From positions 91,902 through 155,901 of the forward strand of contig CAVWBA010000013.1 in NCBI GenBank assembly GCA_963753135.1: a stretch of 64,000 nucleotides of DNA, given 5' to 3'. Under the pieces are notes generated by a model that ran no database searches, was not told the origin of the DNA, and saw only the letters and a program-made list of their open reading frames with translations. Of this stretch, positions 45,408-54,789 are shown one piece after another. Each line of letters opens with the position of its first letter. Within the stretch, counting starts at the first letter, position 1. Origin of the DNA: Roseiarcus sp963753135. GTDB taxonomy: Bacteria > Pseudomonadota > Alphaproteobacteria > Rhizobiales > Beijerinckiaceae. A program made the position numbers and the translations under genes.

Positions 45408-45428
45408 AGAACCGTCGGAGCAACGCCC

Positions 45429-47120
45429 ATGGACATGGTTTCTCTCAACATCGTTGGAGGCATCCTGGTCTCCATTTGCCGCGACATGGGTGTGACCCTC
45501 ATGCGCACCTCCTATTCCACCATTTTCAGCGAGTCGCTCGACTTCACCTGTGGTCTCGCGCTGCCGAGCGGCGAACTGGTGGCGACCGGCGACTTCTGCC
45601 CCTCGATGATCGGCGGTATGCCGCTCCTTCTGCGATCCTGCGTCAACGAGATCGACATCAACGAGCTCGAAGAGGGCGACGTCCTTCTGCACAACGACCC
45701 CTATCGGGGCGGTCTTCACACGCCTGAGCACACGATCTTCAAGCCGGTCTTCGTCGGTGGGAAAGTGATCGGCTTTGCGGTTGCGATCGGGCATTTATGC
45801 GAGGTCGGCGGCATGGCGCCGGCCGGCTTTGCGGGCGAAGCGACGGAAGTCTTTCACGAGGGCCTGCGCGTGCCGCCCGTGAAGATCAAGCGCGCGGGCA
45901 AGGACGTCGACGACGTTTGGCGGCTCCTGCTCGCGAATGTCCGCACGCCGCGTTATAATTACGGCGATTTCCGCGCACTCATCGCCGCCGTCGACCTCGG
46001 CGAGCGGCGGATGGCCGATCTCGCCAGGAAATACGGCATGGCGAGCTTCCTCGAGAACGTCCACGGCCTCATGGATTACTCCGAGCGGCGCATGCGGGCT
46101 GAGATCGAACAGATCCCGGACGGCCGTTATTCCTTCGAGGATGTGATGGAGGATGACGGAATCACCGACCAGCCCTATACCATCAAGGCTGAGGTGACTG
46201 TGAAGGGCAGCGACCTCATCGTCGACTATTATGGCAGCTCGCCACAGGCGAAAGGGCCGATCAACGGCACGTTGGGGGTGGCGCATGGCGCGGCCTACAA
46301 TGCGGTCCTGCAGCTCACCGATTCCACCATACCCAAGAATTCCGGCTGCTTCCGGCCGATCCGTGTGCTGGCGCCGCCCGGTACGGTGGTGAATGTGAAC
46401 TTTCCCGGCCCGTCCGTCGGCGGCAACACCGAGACACATTGCCGGATCGCCAACGTCGTGATGGGTGCGCTTGCGCCTGGCCTGAAAGACCGCTCCGCCG
46501 CGACTGACGGCGCCAGCCACAGCAACTTCCTGTTCGGCGGCGCGGACGCCAAGACGGGCGAGTTCTTCTGCTGCTACGATCTGACGCCCGTCGGCTGGGG
46601 CGGCCGCAGCTTTGCGGACGGCAACGACGCGGTCGGCGGCATCAACGGCAATTGCCCGCACATCCCCGTCGAAGTGTTCGAATTCCGCTTTCCATGGCAT
46701 GTGGAGGAGTTCAAGCTGGTCGACGGCTCGGGCGGCCCGGGCAAGTTCCGCGGCGGCCTCGCTCTGTCGAAGACCGTGCGCTGCACCGACACGCCGATGA
46801 CGTTCAGCTATATGAGCGACCGCCAGAAAGTGAGCCCATGGGGAATCCATGGCGGCCATGAGGGCGCGAAAGCGGAGCTCTTCATAAAGCGCAACGGCAG
46901 CGACGAATGGCTGACGATCACCCAGGCCTTCAACAAGGTTTCGCCGAGCAAGTTCTCCAATGTCCCGATCGCGCCGGGCGACCGGATCAAGATCTCCTCG
47001 CCGGCGGGCGGAGGCTGGGGACCGCCCGAGGAGCGCGATCCTCGCCTAGTGAAGGAAGATCTCCTCGACCGCTTCATCACGCCCCAGCAAGCGCAATCCG
47101 TCTACGGATTGAAGGGCTAG
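45429..47120 (+). CDS. hyuB: Hydantoinase/oxoprolinase family protein, subunit B
   Basis: Partner of the HyuA at 43386, 563 residues. Family landmarks are SICRDMGVTLMRTSYSTIFSE, LHNDPYRGGLHTPEHT, SVGGNTETHCRIANVV and GGRSFADGNDAVGGI (with the conserved GG and Asn). The C-terminal SPAGGGWGPPEERDP is the typical ending. It begins 21 bases after HyuA. The frame is perfect over 1.7 kb, in contrast to the importer genes upstream. Confidence 0.9.
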   Translation: MDMVSLNIVGGILVSICRDMGVTLMRTSYSTIFSESLDFTCGLALPSGELVATGDFCPSMIGGMPLLLRSCVNEIDINELEEGDVLLHNDPYRGGLHTPEHTIFKPVFVGGKVIGFAVAIGHLCEVGGMAPAGFAGEATEVFHEGLRVPPVKIKRAGKDVDDVWRLLLANVRTPRYNYGDFRALIAAVDLGERRMADLARKYGMASFLENVHGLMDYSERRMRAEIEQIPDGRYSFEDVMEDDGITDQPYTIKAEVTVKGSDLIVDYYGSSPQAKGPINGTLGVAHGAAYNAVLQLTDSTIPKNSGCFRPIRVLAPPGTVVNVNFPGPSVGGNTETHCRIANVVMGALAPGLKDRSAATDGASHSNFLFGGADAKTGEFFCCYDLTPVGWGGRSFADGNDAVGGINGNCPHIPVEVFEFRFPWHVEEFKLVDGSGGPGKFRGGLALSKTVRCTDTPMTFSYMSDRQKVSPWGIHGGHEGAKAELFIKRNGSDEWLTITQAFNKVSPSKFSNVPIAPGDRIKISSPAGGGWGPPEERDPRLVKEDLLDRFITPQQAQSVYGLKG

Positions 47121-47169
47121 CCAAGCCTATCGCTTTCCCCTTCTTCAAATTGAAAACCAGAGGTTCTTT

Positions 47170-48555
47170 ATGAACGTCATCCCGAATTCGATTCACGCGC
47201 GGGACGTCGCCTACCTGCTGCATCCGAACACGAACGCGAGGCGCCACGAAAAGACCGGACCGATGGTGATCGATCGCGGCGAGGGCATTTACGTCTATGA
47301 CGACCAGGGCAAGCAATATATCGAGGCGATGGCGGGCCTTTGGAGCGTGGGCGTAGGCTTTGCCGAGCAGCGCCTGGTCGACGCGGCGACTCGACAATTG
47401 GCCAAGCTGCCCTACTATCATTCGTTCTCCGGCAAATCGTCCGAGCCTTCGATCGAACTCGCCGAGCGGCTGGTCAGGATGTCGCCGCCGGGGCTGGACC
47501 GCGTCTTCTTCACCAATTCCGGGTCCGAGGCCAATGACACCGTCATCAAGCTCGTCTGGTTCTACAACAACGCGATCGGACGGCCTGAGAAGAAAAAGTT
47601 CATCGCTCGCACTGGCGGATATCACGGGATCACGATCGCGAGCGGCAGCCTGACTGGCCTGCCCACGAATCATCGCGGATTCGACCTGCCGCTTTCTTTC
47701 GTCAAGCATGTGACGACGCCCCATCACTATCGCTTTGCGCAAGCTGGCGAGACCGAGGAGGTCTTCGCGGGCCGTCTCGCGGCCGAGCTCGAAGCCACAA
47801 TCGTGGCGGAAGGACCGGATACGGTGGCCGCCTTCATCGGCGAGCCCGTGATCGGGGCTGGCGGCGTGCTGACGCCGCCCTCGACCTATTGGGAGAAGGT
47901 TCAAGCGGTCTGCCGCAAATACGATGTGCTGGTGGTTGCCGACGAAGTGATCAACGGCTTTGGCCGCCTCGGGACGACCTTCGCTTGCGACTATTATGGC
48001 GTTCGGCCGGACATCCTGGTGGTGTCGAAGCAGATCACCTCGTCCTATCTGCCGCTCGCCGCGGTGGTGATGAGCGACAAGATCTACCAGGGCGTGGCCG
48101 ACGGGTCCGAGGCGCTCGGCACCTTCGGGCACGGATTCACCACAAGCGGTCATCCGGTGGCGACGGCGGTCGGGGTCGAGAACCTGAAAATCATCGAGGA
48201 GCGAAACCTCGTTGCGAACGCAAAAAAGGTCGGCGCGCACATGCAGGCCCGTCTCCGCGAGTTCGCCGATCATCCGCTCGTCGGTGAGGTGCGCGGCGTC
48301 GGTCTCATCGGCGCTGTGGAGCTCGTCGCCGACAAAGCCACGAAGGCCAAGTTCGACCCGCCCGGCAAGGTGGCCTCCTACTGTTACGAAAGGGGCCAGG
48401 ACAACGGAGTGATCGTTCGCGCCATCGGGGAATCGGTCTGCTTCTGTCCGCCTCTGATTATCACCGAAGCGCAGGTGGACGATATGATCGAGCGCTTTTC
48501 GCGCAGTCTCAAACTCACCACGGCTTGGGTCGAAGCCGGCATGCCTGCGGCGTGA
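47170..48555 (+). CDS. Class III (omega) aminotransferase
   Basis: PLP enzyme of fold type I, 461 residues. The catalytic lysine is Lys287 in VVSKQITSSYLPLAAV; VVADEVINGFGRLGT is the PLP-contacting DEV motif and FFTNSGSEANDTVIKL binds the phosphate. The family uses beta-alanine, taurine, GABA or amines with pyruvate or 2-oxoglutarate. It follows HyuB by 49 bases with a weak ribosome-binding site and lies before the cyclase gene. It would act on an amine or omega-amino acid released by the pathway. Confidence 0.9.
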   Translation: MNVIPNSIHARDVAYLLHPNTNARRHEKTGPMVIDRGEGIYVYDDQGKQYIEAMAGLWSVGVGFAEQRLVDAATRQLAKLPYYHSFSGKSSEPSIELAERLVRMSPPGLDRVFFTNSGSEANDTVIKLVWFYNNAIGRPEKKKFIARTGGYHGITIASGSLTGLPTNHRGFDLPLSFVKHVTTPHHYRFAQAGETEEVFAGRLAAELEATIVAEGPDTVAAFIGEPVIGAGGVLTPPSTYWEKVQAVCRKYDVLVVADEVINGFGRLGTTFACDYYGVRPDILVVSKQITSSYLPLAAVVMSDKIYQGVADGSEALGTFGHGFTTSGHPVATAVGVENLKIIEERNLVANAKKVGAHMQARLREFADHPLVGEVRGVGLIGAVELVADKATKAKFDPPGKVASYCYERGQDNGVIVRAIGESVCFCPPLIITEAQVDDMIERFSRSLKLTTAWVEAGMPAA

Positions 48556-48633
48556 CGCGATCCTTGTCGAAGCTGTCACGCCGAACTGATCGGCGCGACG
48601 CCGTTTCCTGATCCTGCCAAGGAGTGATGAGCC

Positions 48634-49602
48634 ATGTGCGTCGCCTGCTACGTCGATGAAGCCGCCAAAGACAAGATCATCGCCTACAGCGCGAAATTTC
48701 ACGAAGTGACGCAGAGCCCCTATGGCAGCGACGACGAGATCGGCATGCTGCATCTCATCGACGGCGCCTCCCGCTCAGCCATTCTGAACCGGGCGGACGC
48801 TTCGAAGATGTTCGACCTGTCGGTTGATAATTTCGTCGGCATGCCCGGCTGGTTCGGGGCTGGCGACCAGCCCTACCAGATCTGGATGACCCATACGCCG
48901 CGCGGCGAGGTGGCGGGGAATTCCATGGGCGCGAGCCTCGAGGCCAACCAGCTCGTCGCCTATTCGGGCGACGGCATATCGATGTACACCCATTGCGGCA
49001 CGCACATCGATACGTTCAACCATTTCGGCTACAACGGAAAGATCTTCAACGGCTTCTCTGTCGACGAATATCTCGGCAGCCGCGCCTGGACCAAATGCGG
49101 CGCCGAGAAACATCCGCCGATCCTGGCCCGCGGTGTGCTGCTCGACGTGGCCGCCATGCACGGCGTCGACAGGCTCCCGCCGAGCCACCCCGTCGACAAG
49201 GCGGATCTCGAAGCCTGCCTGAAACACCAGGGCACGGAGCTACGTGTCGGCGACGTCGTGCTGATCCGCACCGGGCAGATGAATCTCTGGCCCGACATTG
49301 CCTTTGTGCGAGATACCCCCGGCCTCAATCGTGAGGGCGCCGAATACCTCACCAAGCACGGCGCTATCATGATCGGGGCCGACAACCTCACCCTCGAGCA
49401 GACGCCCGCCGCCCCTGGGCTCAATTTCTTCCCGGTGCATACCTACCTGCTCGCCGAAGCCGGGGTGCCTCTCCTTGAGATGGCCCAACTCGACGAGTTG
49501 GCGGCCGACAAGCTCTACGAATTCGCCTTCTTCGGCGCCTGCATCAAGCTGCGCGGCGCCACCGGCGCGCCGATGCGGCCAGTGGCGATGCCGCTGCGAT
49601 GA
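48634..49602 (+). CDS. Cyclase-family (kynurenine formamidase-like) hydrolase
   Basis: Metal-dependent amidohydrolase-like protein (PF04199) of 322 residues. The metal motif HCGTHIDTFNHFGY starts at His120, with His124 and Asp126 as expected ligands. ILARGVLLDVA and LRVGDVVLIRTG are further landmarks, and HTYLLAEAGVPLLEM closes the fold. The family opens N-formyl, cyclic imide or lactone bonds. Its placement between two HyuA-HyuB pairs supports a role in hydrolysing a ring or amide intermediate. AAGGAGTG precedes the ATG. Confidence 0.88.
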   Translation: MCVACYVDEAAKDKIIAYSAKFHEVTQSPYGSDDEIGMLHLIDGASRSAILNRADASKMFDLSVDNFVGMPGWFGAGDQPYQIWMTHTPRGEVAGNSMGASLEANQLVAYSGDGISMYTHCGTHIDTFNHFGYNGKIFNGFSVDEYLGSRAWTKCGAEKHPPILARGVLLDVAAMHGVDRLPPSHPVDKADLEACLKHQGTELRVGDVVLIRTGQMNLWPDIAFVRDTPGLNREGAEYLTKHGAIMIGADNLTLEQTPAAPGLNFFPVHTYLLAEAGVPLLEMAQLDELAADKLYEFAFFGACIKLRGATGAPMRPVAMPLR

Positions 49603-49632
49603 GCCGGATCGACTGTCACCGAGGAGCGTAAT

Positions 49633-51657
49633 TTGACCAACCTGCGCGTGGCCGTCGACATCGGCGGCACTTTCACGGACATCTGCATCCTGGATCAGGA
49701 CACGGGCGTCATCCGGATCGCCAAGACCAGCTCGACCCCGGATCCGATCGACGGCGTGATGAAGGGGCTCGAGACGGGTGGCGTGGACCTCTCCAACGTC
49801 GTTCTGTTCTCGCACGGCACGACGGTCGCGACGAATGCTCTGATCACGCGGCGCCTGCCTCGCACCGCCATGGTCTGCACCCAGGGCTTCCGCGACGTGA
49901 TCGAGATTCGCCGCGCCAACAAGGACGATATTTGGGACATCTACAAGGACGTGGCGCCGCCCTATGTGCCGCGACGCGACCGCCTCACGGTCGCGGAGCG
50001 CGTCGACGCCTCTGGCAAGGTGGTCACGCCGCTCGACGAGAACGGCGCGCGCGAGGTCGCCCGCATCCTTAGGAAACGCGACGTCGCGGCCGTTGCGGTC
50101 TGCTTCATGAACGCCTATGCCAACCCGGCCAACGAACAGCGAATGAAGGCAATTCTTGCCGAGGCGCTCCCTGGCGTTCCAGTATCGATTTCCTCGGAGA
50201 TCTTGCCCGAGATCTTCGAGCACGAACGCTTCTCTACCACAGTCGTCAACGCCGCCCTGAGTCCGGTCGTGGTCGACTACACCACGCGACTCGGCGCTCG
50301 GCTGGCGGACGCCGGCTACAAAAGCGACCTTCTGTTGCTGCACACGGGCGGCGGCGTGATGACGCCGCGCGGCGTCAAGGAATTCGCCGGACGGCTTGCC
50401 GGCTCCGGCATCGCCGCGGGCGCCATCGCGAGCCGCCACATCGCCGCGCAATGCGGCTTTCCGAACTCGATCGGCCTCGACATGGGCGGCACGAGCTGCG
50501 ACGTGTCGCTCGCCTACGAAGGCCAGTCGCGCGTCACGAAGGACTGGTTCGTCGAGTTCGGCTACCCGATCCGCTTCCCGTCGATTGAGGTTATGACCAT
50601 CGGGGCCGGCGGCGGCTCGCTGGCCTGGATCGACGAGGCGGGCGGCCTACGGAACGGCCCACAATCGGCCGGCGCGAATCCCGGCCCTGCCTGCTACGGC
50701 AATGGCAATACAGTGCCCACCAATACCGACGCCAACGTGACCCTTGGGCGGCTCGGCGCGAAGCTCGCCGGAGGTCTCCACCTCAGCGCCGAGAAAGCGC
50801 GCGATGCGGTGCGCACAGGCGTCGCTGAACCCTTCAAGCTCGGCCTTGAAGAGGCCGCCGACGCCATCATCCGGGTCGCGAACGCCAATATGGCGAATGC
50901 GGTGCGGCTCATCTCCATCAGCCGCGGCTATGACCCCCGTGACTTCGCCCTCGTCGCCTTTGGAGGCGCAGGCGCGCTGCACGGCGCCGACATTGCTAGG
51001 GAACTATCGATCCCGGCCGTTATCGTGCCGCCGCATCCGGGCATCACTTCGGCCATGGGATGCCTGCTGGTCGACGTCCAGCACGACCTTGCGACAAGCT
51101 ATCTGAAGCCCGCCGCTGAAGCGGATCCCGGCGCCATCGAGGCCGCCTTCAAGGCGCTGGAGCACGAGGCCGCCGAGCGCCTCGCCCACGAGGGCGTAGC
51201 GGCGAAGGACGTGGTGCTGCAGCGCACTGTCGACATGATGTATCAGGGGCAATGGCGCTCGCTTGCCGTGCCCGCGCTCTCGCCGATCACCGACCTCGCC
51301 CCGCTTGTCGAAGCTTTTCACGAGCATCACGATCGCGAATATAATTTCCGCCGGGACGACACACCGGTGGGCCTGTTCCGCTTGAACCTGAAGGCCGTGG
51401 GTATCGTGCCAAAGGCGGAACTCGCGAAAACCGCGCCCTCGGGCGCGCCCGCTGCGCCGCGATCCCACCGCCGCGTCTGGTTCGCCGAGAACTGCGGCGC
51501 CGAGACACCCGTCTATTGGCGGCCAGATCTGGCTGCGGGCGCTGCGTTCAAAGGGCCGGCAGTCGTCGAGCAGGTCGATTCCACCACTGTTGTCCCCCCT
51601 GGCTTTACCGCCGAGGTGGACGGCTGGCTTAACATCATTCTTCGTCAGGAGGCCTGA
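49633..51657 (+). CDS. hyuA: Hydantoinase/oxoprolinase family protein, subunit A (second copy)
   Basis: A 674-residue paralogue of the product at 43386. The TTG start at 49633 follows GAGGAG by six bases; LRVAVDIGGTFTDICILDQDT begins at once. Motifs SHGTTVATNALITRR, SIGLDMGGTSCDVSLAYEG and TIGAGGGSLAWIDEAGG are present. Sequence between the motifs differs substantially from the first copy, so this is not a recent tandem duplication. It pairs with the HyuB at 51660, two bases after its stop. Confidence 0.9.
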   Translation: MTNLRVAVDIGGTFTDICILDQDTGVIRIAKTSSTPDPIDGVMKGLETGGVDLSNVVLFSHGTTVATNALITRRLPRTAMVCTQGFRDVIEIRRANKDDIWDIYKDVAPPYVPRRDRLTVAERVDASGKVVTPLDENGAREVARILRKRDVAAVAVCFMNAYANPANEQRMKAILAEALPGVPVSISSEILPEIFEHERFSTTVVNAALSPVVVDYTTRLGARLADAGYKSDLLLLHTGGGVMTPRGVKEFAGRLAGSGIAAGAIASRHIAAQCGFPNSIGLDMGGTSCDVSLAYEGQSRVTKDWFVEFGYPIRFPSIEVMTIGAGGGSLAWIDEAGGLRNGPQSAGANPGPACYGNGNTVPTNTDANVTLGRLGAKLAGGLHLSAEKARDAVRTGVAEPFKLGLEEAADAIIRVANANMANAVRLISISRGYDPRDFALVAFGGAGALHGADIARELSIPAVIVPPHPGITSAMGCLLVDVQHDLATSYLKPAAEADPGAIEAAFKALEHEAAERLAHEGVAAKDVVLQRTVDMMYQGQWRSLAVPALSPITDLAPLVEAFHEHHDREYNFRRDDTPVGLFRLNLKAVGIVPKAELAKTAPSGAPAAPRSHRRVWFAENCGAETPVYWRPDLAAGAAFKGPAVVEQVDSTTVVPPGFTAEVDGWLNIILRQEA

Positions 51658-51659
51658 GC

Positions 51660-53615
51660 ATGTCGGCGACCGCTGAGCTCGATCCCGTCACCTTCGAGGT
51701 TTTGAAAAACTCCTTCATTACGGCCGTGGACCAGATGGCCGAACAGATCCTGAGGACCTGCTATTCGTTCGTGATCTACAACCGCGACTTCTCGAACGCC
51801 CTCCACGACGCCAATGGCGACAGCGTGGCTCAGGGCAATGGCGATATTTCGGTCCATGTCGGCACGCTGCATTACACGTGCAAGGCTGTGATCGCGTTCT
51901 TCAAAGGCGACATGCATCCCGGCGACGTCTACATGATCAACGACCCCTATGCCGGCGGCACCCATTTCAGCGACGTCCGGCTGATCCGCCCCATTTTCGT
52001 GGGCGACGAGGTGATCGGCTACGCCCAGTCGAACGGCCATTGGTCGGATATGGGCGGCTCGGTGCCCGGCTCCTTCGACGTCATGGCCAAGGACATGTTC
52101 CGCGAGGGTCTGCGCATCACGCCCGTGCGCATCTTCGACCGTGGCCGCTTCTGCCGTGATGTGGCCCATATGATCGCCAGCAACACCCGCGACCCGGCCT
52201 CCCTCATCGGCGACATGCACGCACAAGCCGAGGCCACCAATGTCGCGGCGCGCGAGGTGCTGCGGCTCGTCAATAAATACGGCAAAGAGACTGTGGTGGC
52301 CGGCATGGCCGCGGTGCAGGATTATGTCGAACGCACTGTGCGCCAACGCCTGAAGGCTCTGCCGGACGGCTCGTGGGAGACCGTGGACTACATCGACCGC
52401 GACGTGTCGGGCGGCGAGGGCATGATCCCGATCCGCGTCAAGACCACGATCGCGGGCGACAAGGTCATCTACGACTTCACCGGCAGTCATCCGACCATCG
52501 GGTCGATCTACAATTCCGCCTTTGGGGCCACCTTTTCGGGCTGCGTCGCTGGCATGAAGACCTTCTTCCCCGACCTACCGCTGAATTCCGGCCTCTACCG
52601 CGTCATCGAGATCGTGGCCCCGCCCGACACAGTGGTCAGCGCGAAATGGCCGGTGGCCGTTACCGGCTTCCTGATGCCCTTCGAGAAGATCATGAACTCG
52701 ATCTACGAGATCTGGTCCGGCATCATGCCGCACCGGGCTATTTCCTGCACCTTCAACATCGAATATCTGCTTACCGGCGGCAACGACGCGCGCAGTCCTG
52801 AAAAGCCTATCTTTATGTTCTACGACTGGCTGCCCGGCGGGTGGGGCGGCCGCAATGGTAAGGACGGCGCCAATGTGACCCAGGCCTCCTTCGGCACCGG
52901 AATGCTATCGCAGCCCGTCGAAGGCCAGGAGCGCGGAGCGCCGATCCTTACAACCGAATTCGAGGCCGTGAAGGATTCAGGCGGCCCTGGGAAGTGGCGC
53001 GGCGGGGTTGGCGCCCGCAAGGCCTCTATCCTGCGCGAGGGTGAGAATACCGTTCTTTCCTACATCTGCGACCGCGAGCGCGCGGTGGTCTGGGGCACCA
53101 ACGGCGGCCTTCCCTCGATGCCGCACGGCCTGCACATCCGGCGCGCTGGAGCTAATGACGACACATGGCTCGGCTCGGTCTTCTCCGACGTGCCGTTGCA
53201 GCCCGGCGACCTGTTCAGTCGGCCCACCGCGGGCGGCGGCGGTTACGGCGATCCCCTGTTGCGCGATCCGGAGAAGGTGAAGGAGGATGTCGCGGACGAT
53301 TACGTTTCGATCGAGCGCGCCGCCATGGACTACGGCGTGATCCTTCGGGTGATCGACAAGGATCTTTGCGCTTACGAGGTCGACAGGGACGCGACCGAAC
53401 GCGAGCGCGCAGCCATCCGCGCCCGTCGGCGCGGATGGCTGGAAGAGGCCCCCGAGGCGGTGGCAACCAAATACCGGGCCGGCGAAATCAATGCGCTCGA
53501 CGCCGTGCGCCGCTACGCCGTGATCCTCGACTGGGGCAGCGGCGAACTCATGCCAAACTCGACCGCGCAATTTCGCGAACAGTTCCGAGCCCGCTCGTTC
53601 GATCATTGGGAGTGA
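51660..53615 (+). CDS. hyuB: Hydantoinase/oxoprolinase family protein, subunit B (second copy)
   Basis: A 651-residue partner of the HyuA at 49633, nearly 90 residues longer than the first HyuB. It shows EQILRTCYSFVIYNRDFSNAL, MINDPYAGGTHFSDV, TGSHPTIGSIYNSAF and FSRPTAGGGGYGDPLLRDP. The extension follows this last motif (residues about 535-651): VADDYVSIERAAMDYGVIL, common in the longer HyuB branch. Its last bases lie at the edge of the right-hand IS6 copy, whose reading frame runs to 53603. Confidence 0.9.
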   Translation: MSATAELDPVTFEVLKNSFITAVDQMAEQILRTCYSFVIYNRDFSNALHDANGDSVAQGNGDISVHVGTLHYTCKAVIAFFKGDMHPGDVYMINDPYAGGTHFSDVRLIRPIFVGDEVIGYAQSNGHWSDMGGSVPGSFDVMAKDMFREGLRITPVRIFDRGRFCRDVAHMIASNTRDPASLIGDMHAQAEATNVAAREVLRLVNKYGKETVVAGMAAVQDYVERTVRQRLKALPDGSWETVDYIDRDVSGGEGMIPIRVKTTIAGDKVIYDFTGSHPTIGSIYNSAFGATFSGCVAGMKTFFPDLPLNSGLYRVIEIVAPPDTVVSAKWPVAVTGFLMPFEKIMNSIYEIWSGIMPHRAISCTFNIEYLLTGGNDARSPEKPIFMFYDWLPGGWGGRNGKDGANVTQASFGTGMLSQPVEGQERGAPILTTEFEAVKDSGGPGKWRGGVGARKASILREGENTVLSYICDRERAVVWGTNGGLPSMPHGLHIRRAGANDDTWLGSVFSDVPLQPGDLFSRPTAGGGGYGDPLLRDPEKVKEDVADDYVSIERAAMDYGVILRVIDKDLCAYEVDRDATERERAAIRARRRGWLEEAPEAVATKYRAGEINALDAVRRYAVILDWGSGELMPNSTAQFREQFRARSFDHWE

Positions 53616-54305
53616 CTGGCGCGGGGCCAGAAGGCGCGCTTGGGCGTAGCGCGACGATCCTCGGCGGTTGCATGGTCTGGATAGGGAAGGTGAAAGAGGT
53701 TTGCGATCTGATCGTGAACGGCCAAGAACCGTTGCGCCTGTCGGGGCGATTTGAAGCGCTTCATGATCTGTTCGCGTCGCCGTGTCGGCAGATGAGAATT
53801 CTCCGCTCGATTGTTAAGGCCCTTATGCTGGCGATGCTCGAGGCGAAGACCCAGCTTTGCGCGCGCCGCGCCGTAAGATCTGAGCTTGTCCCGTGACCAT
53901 CACGCGCGGCGGCGTGACCGCAGATTTCAGGAGCTTGGTCATGAGCCGCTGCGCAGCGCGGCCATCTCTTCGACGCTGCGCCAAGACGTCGAGAACGAAG
54001 CCATTCTGGTCGACAGCGCGCCAAAGCCAGTCGGGTTCGCCGGCAATCGAAATCACGACCTCATCCAAACGCCATTTGTCGCCGCGAGCCGGAGCCCGTT
54101 GGCGGACCTGATCGGAGAACGCTTTGCCGAACTTCATCGCCCATTGGCGCACCGTCTCGTAGGTCAGGCAGATTCCGCGCGCCGCCAGCATTTCCTCGAC
54201 CATGCGCAAGCTCAAGGGAAACCGAAAATAGAGCCAGACCGCATGGCTGATGATTTCAGGCGGAAAACGATGGCGGCGATAGAGGGGGGCACGGAAAGTC
54301 GACAT
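53603..54305 (-). pseudogene. IS6-family transposase, one frameshift
   Basis: IS6/IS26-type DDE transposase of about 233 codons. The first frame reads MSTFRAPLYRRHRFPPEIIS to KSAVTPPRVMVT, then is lost at a CCC run (53890-53892 on the plus strand). Removing one base restores DKLRSYGAARAKLGLRLEH, NNRAENSHLPTRRREQIM and FLAVHDQIANLFHLPYP, giving the complete D-D-E set (Asp in WRLDEVVI, Asp in VTDKLRSYG, Glu in NRAENSH). The end reads into hyuB2 sequence to a stop at 53605-53603. Either it is inactive or the indel is an error. Confidence 0.83.
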
Positions 54306-54355
54306 GCTCCGCGATTACCCCGCTGCCCACTCCATATTCGTTAAGCTGACGTACC
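53620..54355 (-). mobile_element. IS6-family element (right copy)
   Basis: About 740 bases covering a nearly full transposase gene on the minus strand. The 5' end shares GGTACGTCAGCTTAACGAATATGG with the truncated copy at 35856. The inner end lies close to the stop of the second hyuB; exact terminal repeats could not be defined. The two copies are inverted relative to each other and flank the importer-hydantoinase block. Confidence 0.75.
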
Positions 54356-54443
54356 TGCAGACGCGGTGGCGTTCCTCTCAAGCTCGGCTGCACGCTGCAT
54401 TACCGGAACGTCGTTGACCGTCGATGGCGGCCTTAACGCCTAA
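54351..54443 (+). pseudogene. 3' remnant of an SDR-family dehydrogenase
   Basis: A short open frame reads VPADAVAFLSSSAARCITGTS then LTVDGGLNA and stops at 54441-54443. The pattern AFLxSxAARxITGTSLxVDGG is the conserved C-terminus of classical SDR enzymes. The rest of the gene is absent: the IS6 element abuts it. It marks a deletion or rearrangement at the IS6 boundary. Confidence 0.72.
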
Positions 54444-54789
54444 CGCTTCGGGAAATTCACAGTCAGCCGGGCTAGGCCCAGTCCAACACGCGCCGAGCAA
54501 ACATCCCCGGCTCGCGGCTTCCATGGATTGCGATCCGAACCCCTTCCTCGAAAGGAGCCTTGATATGGATCGTCGTCTGCTTGCGTTGGCCTTGGGGATG
54601 TTCGCGCTTGGAACCGACAGCTTTGTCATGGCGGGAATTCTTCCGCAGATCGCGCACGCGTTCCGGGTGCCAATCGGCGCGGCGGGCCAGGTAACGACAG
54701 TTTACGCCATCACGTATGCTCTTATGGCGCCGACGGTCGCCGCGATTGCGGCGCGTGTTCCGCGCAAAACTCTGTTGTTGTCGAGCCTA

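Noticed and set aside
47077..48753. Minus-strand open frame of 558 codons opposite the class III aminotransferase
   Set aside because: Composition typical of an antisense shadow, no ribosome-binding site or motif, and the plus strand has an intact PLP enzyme.
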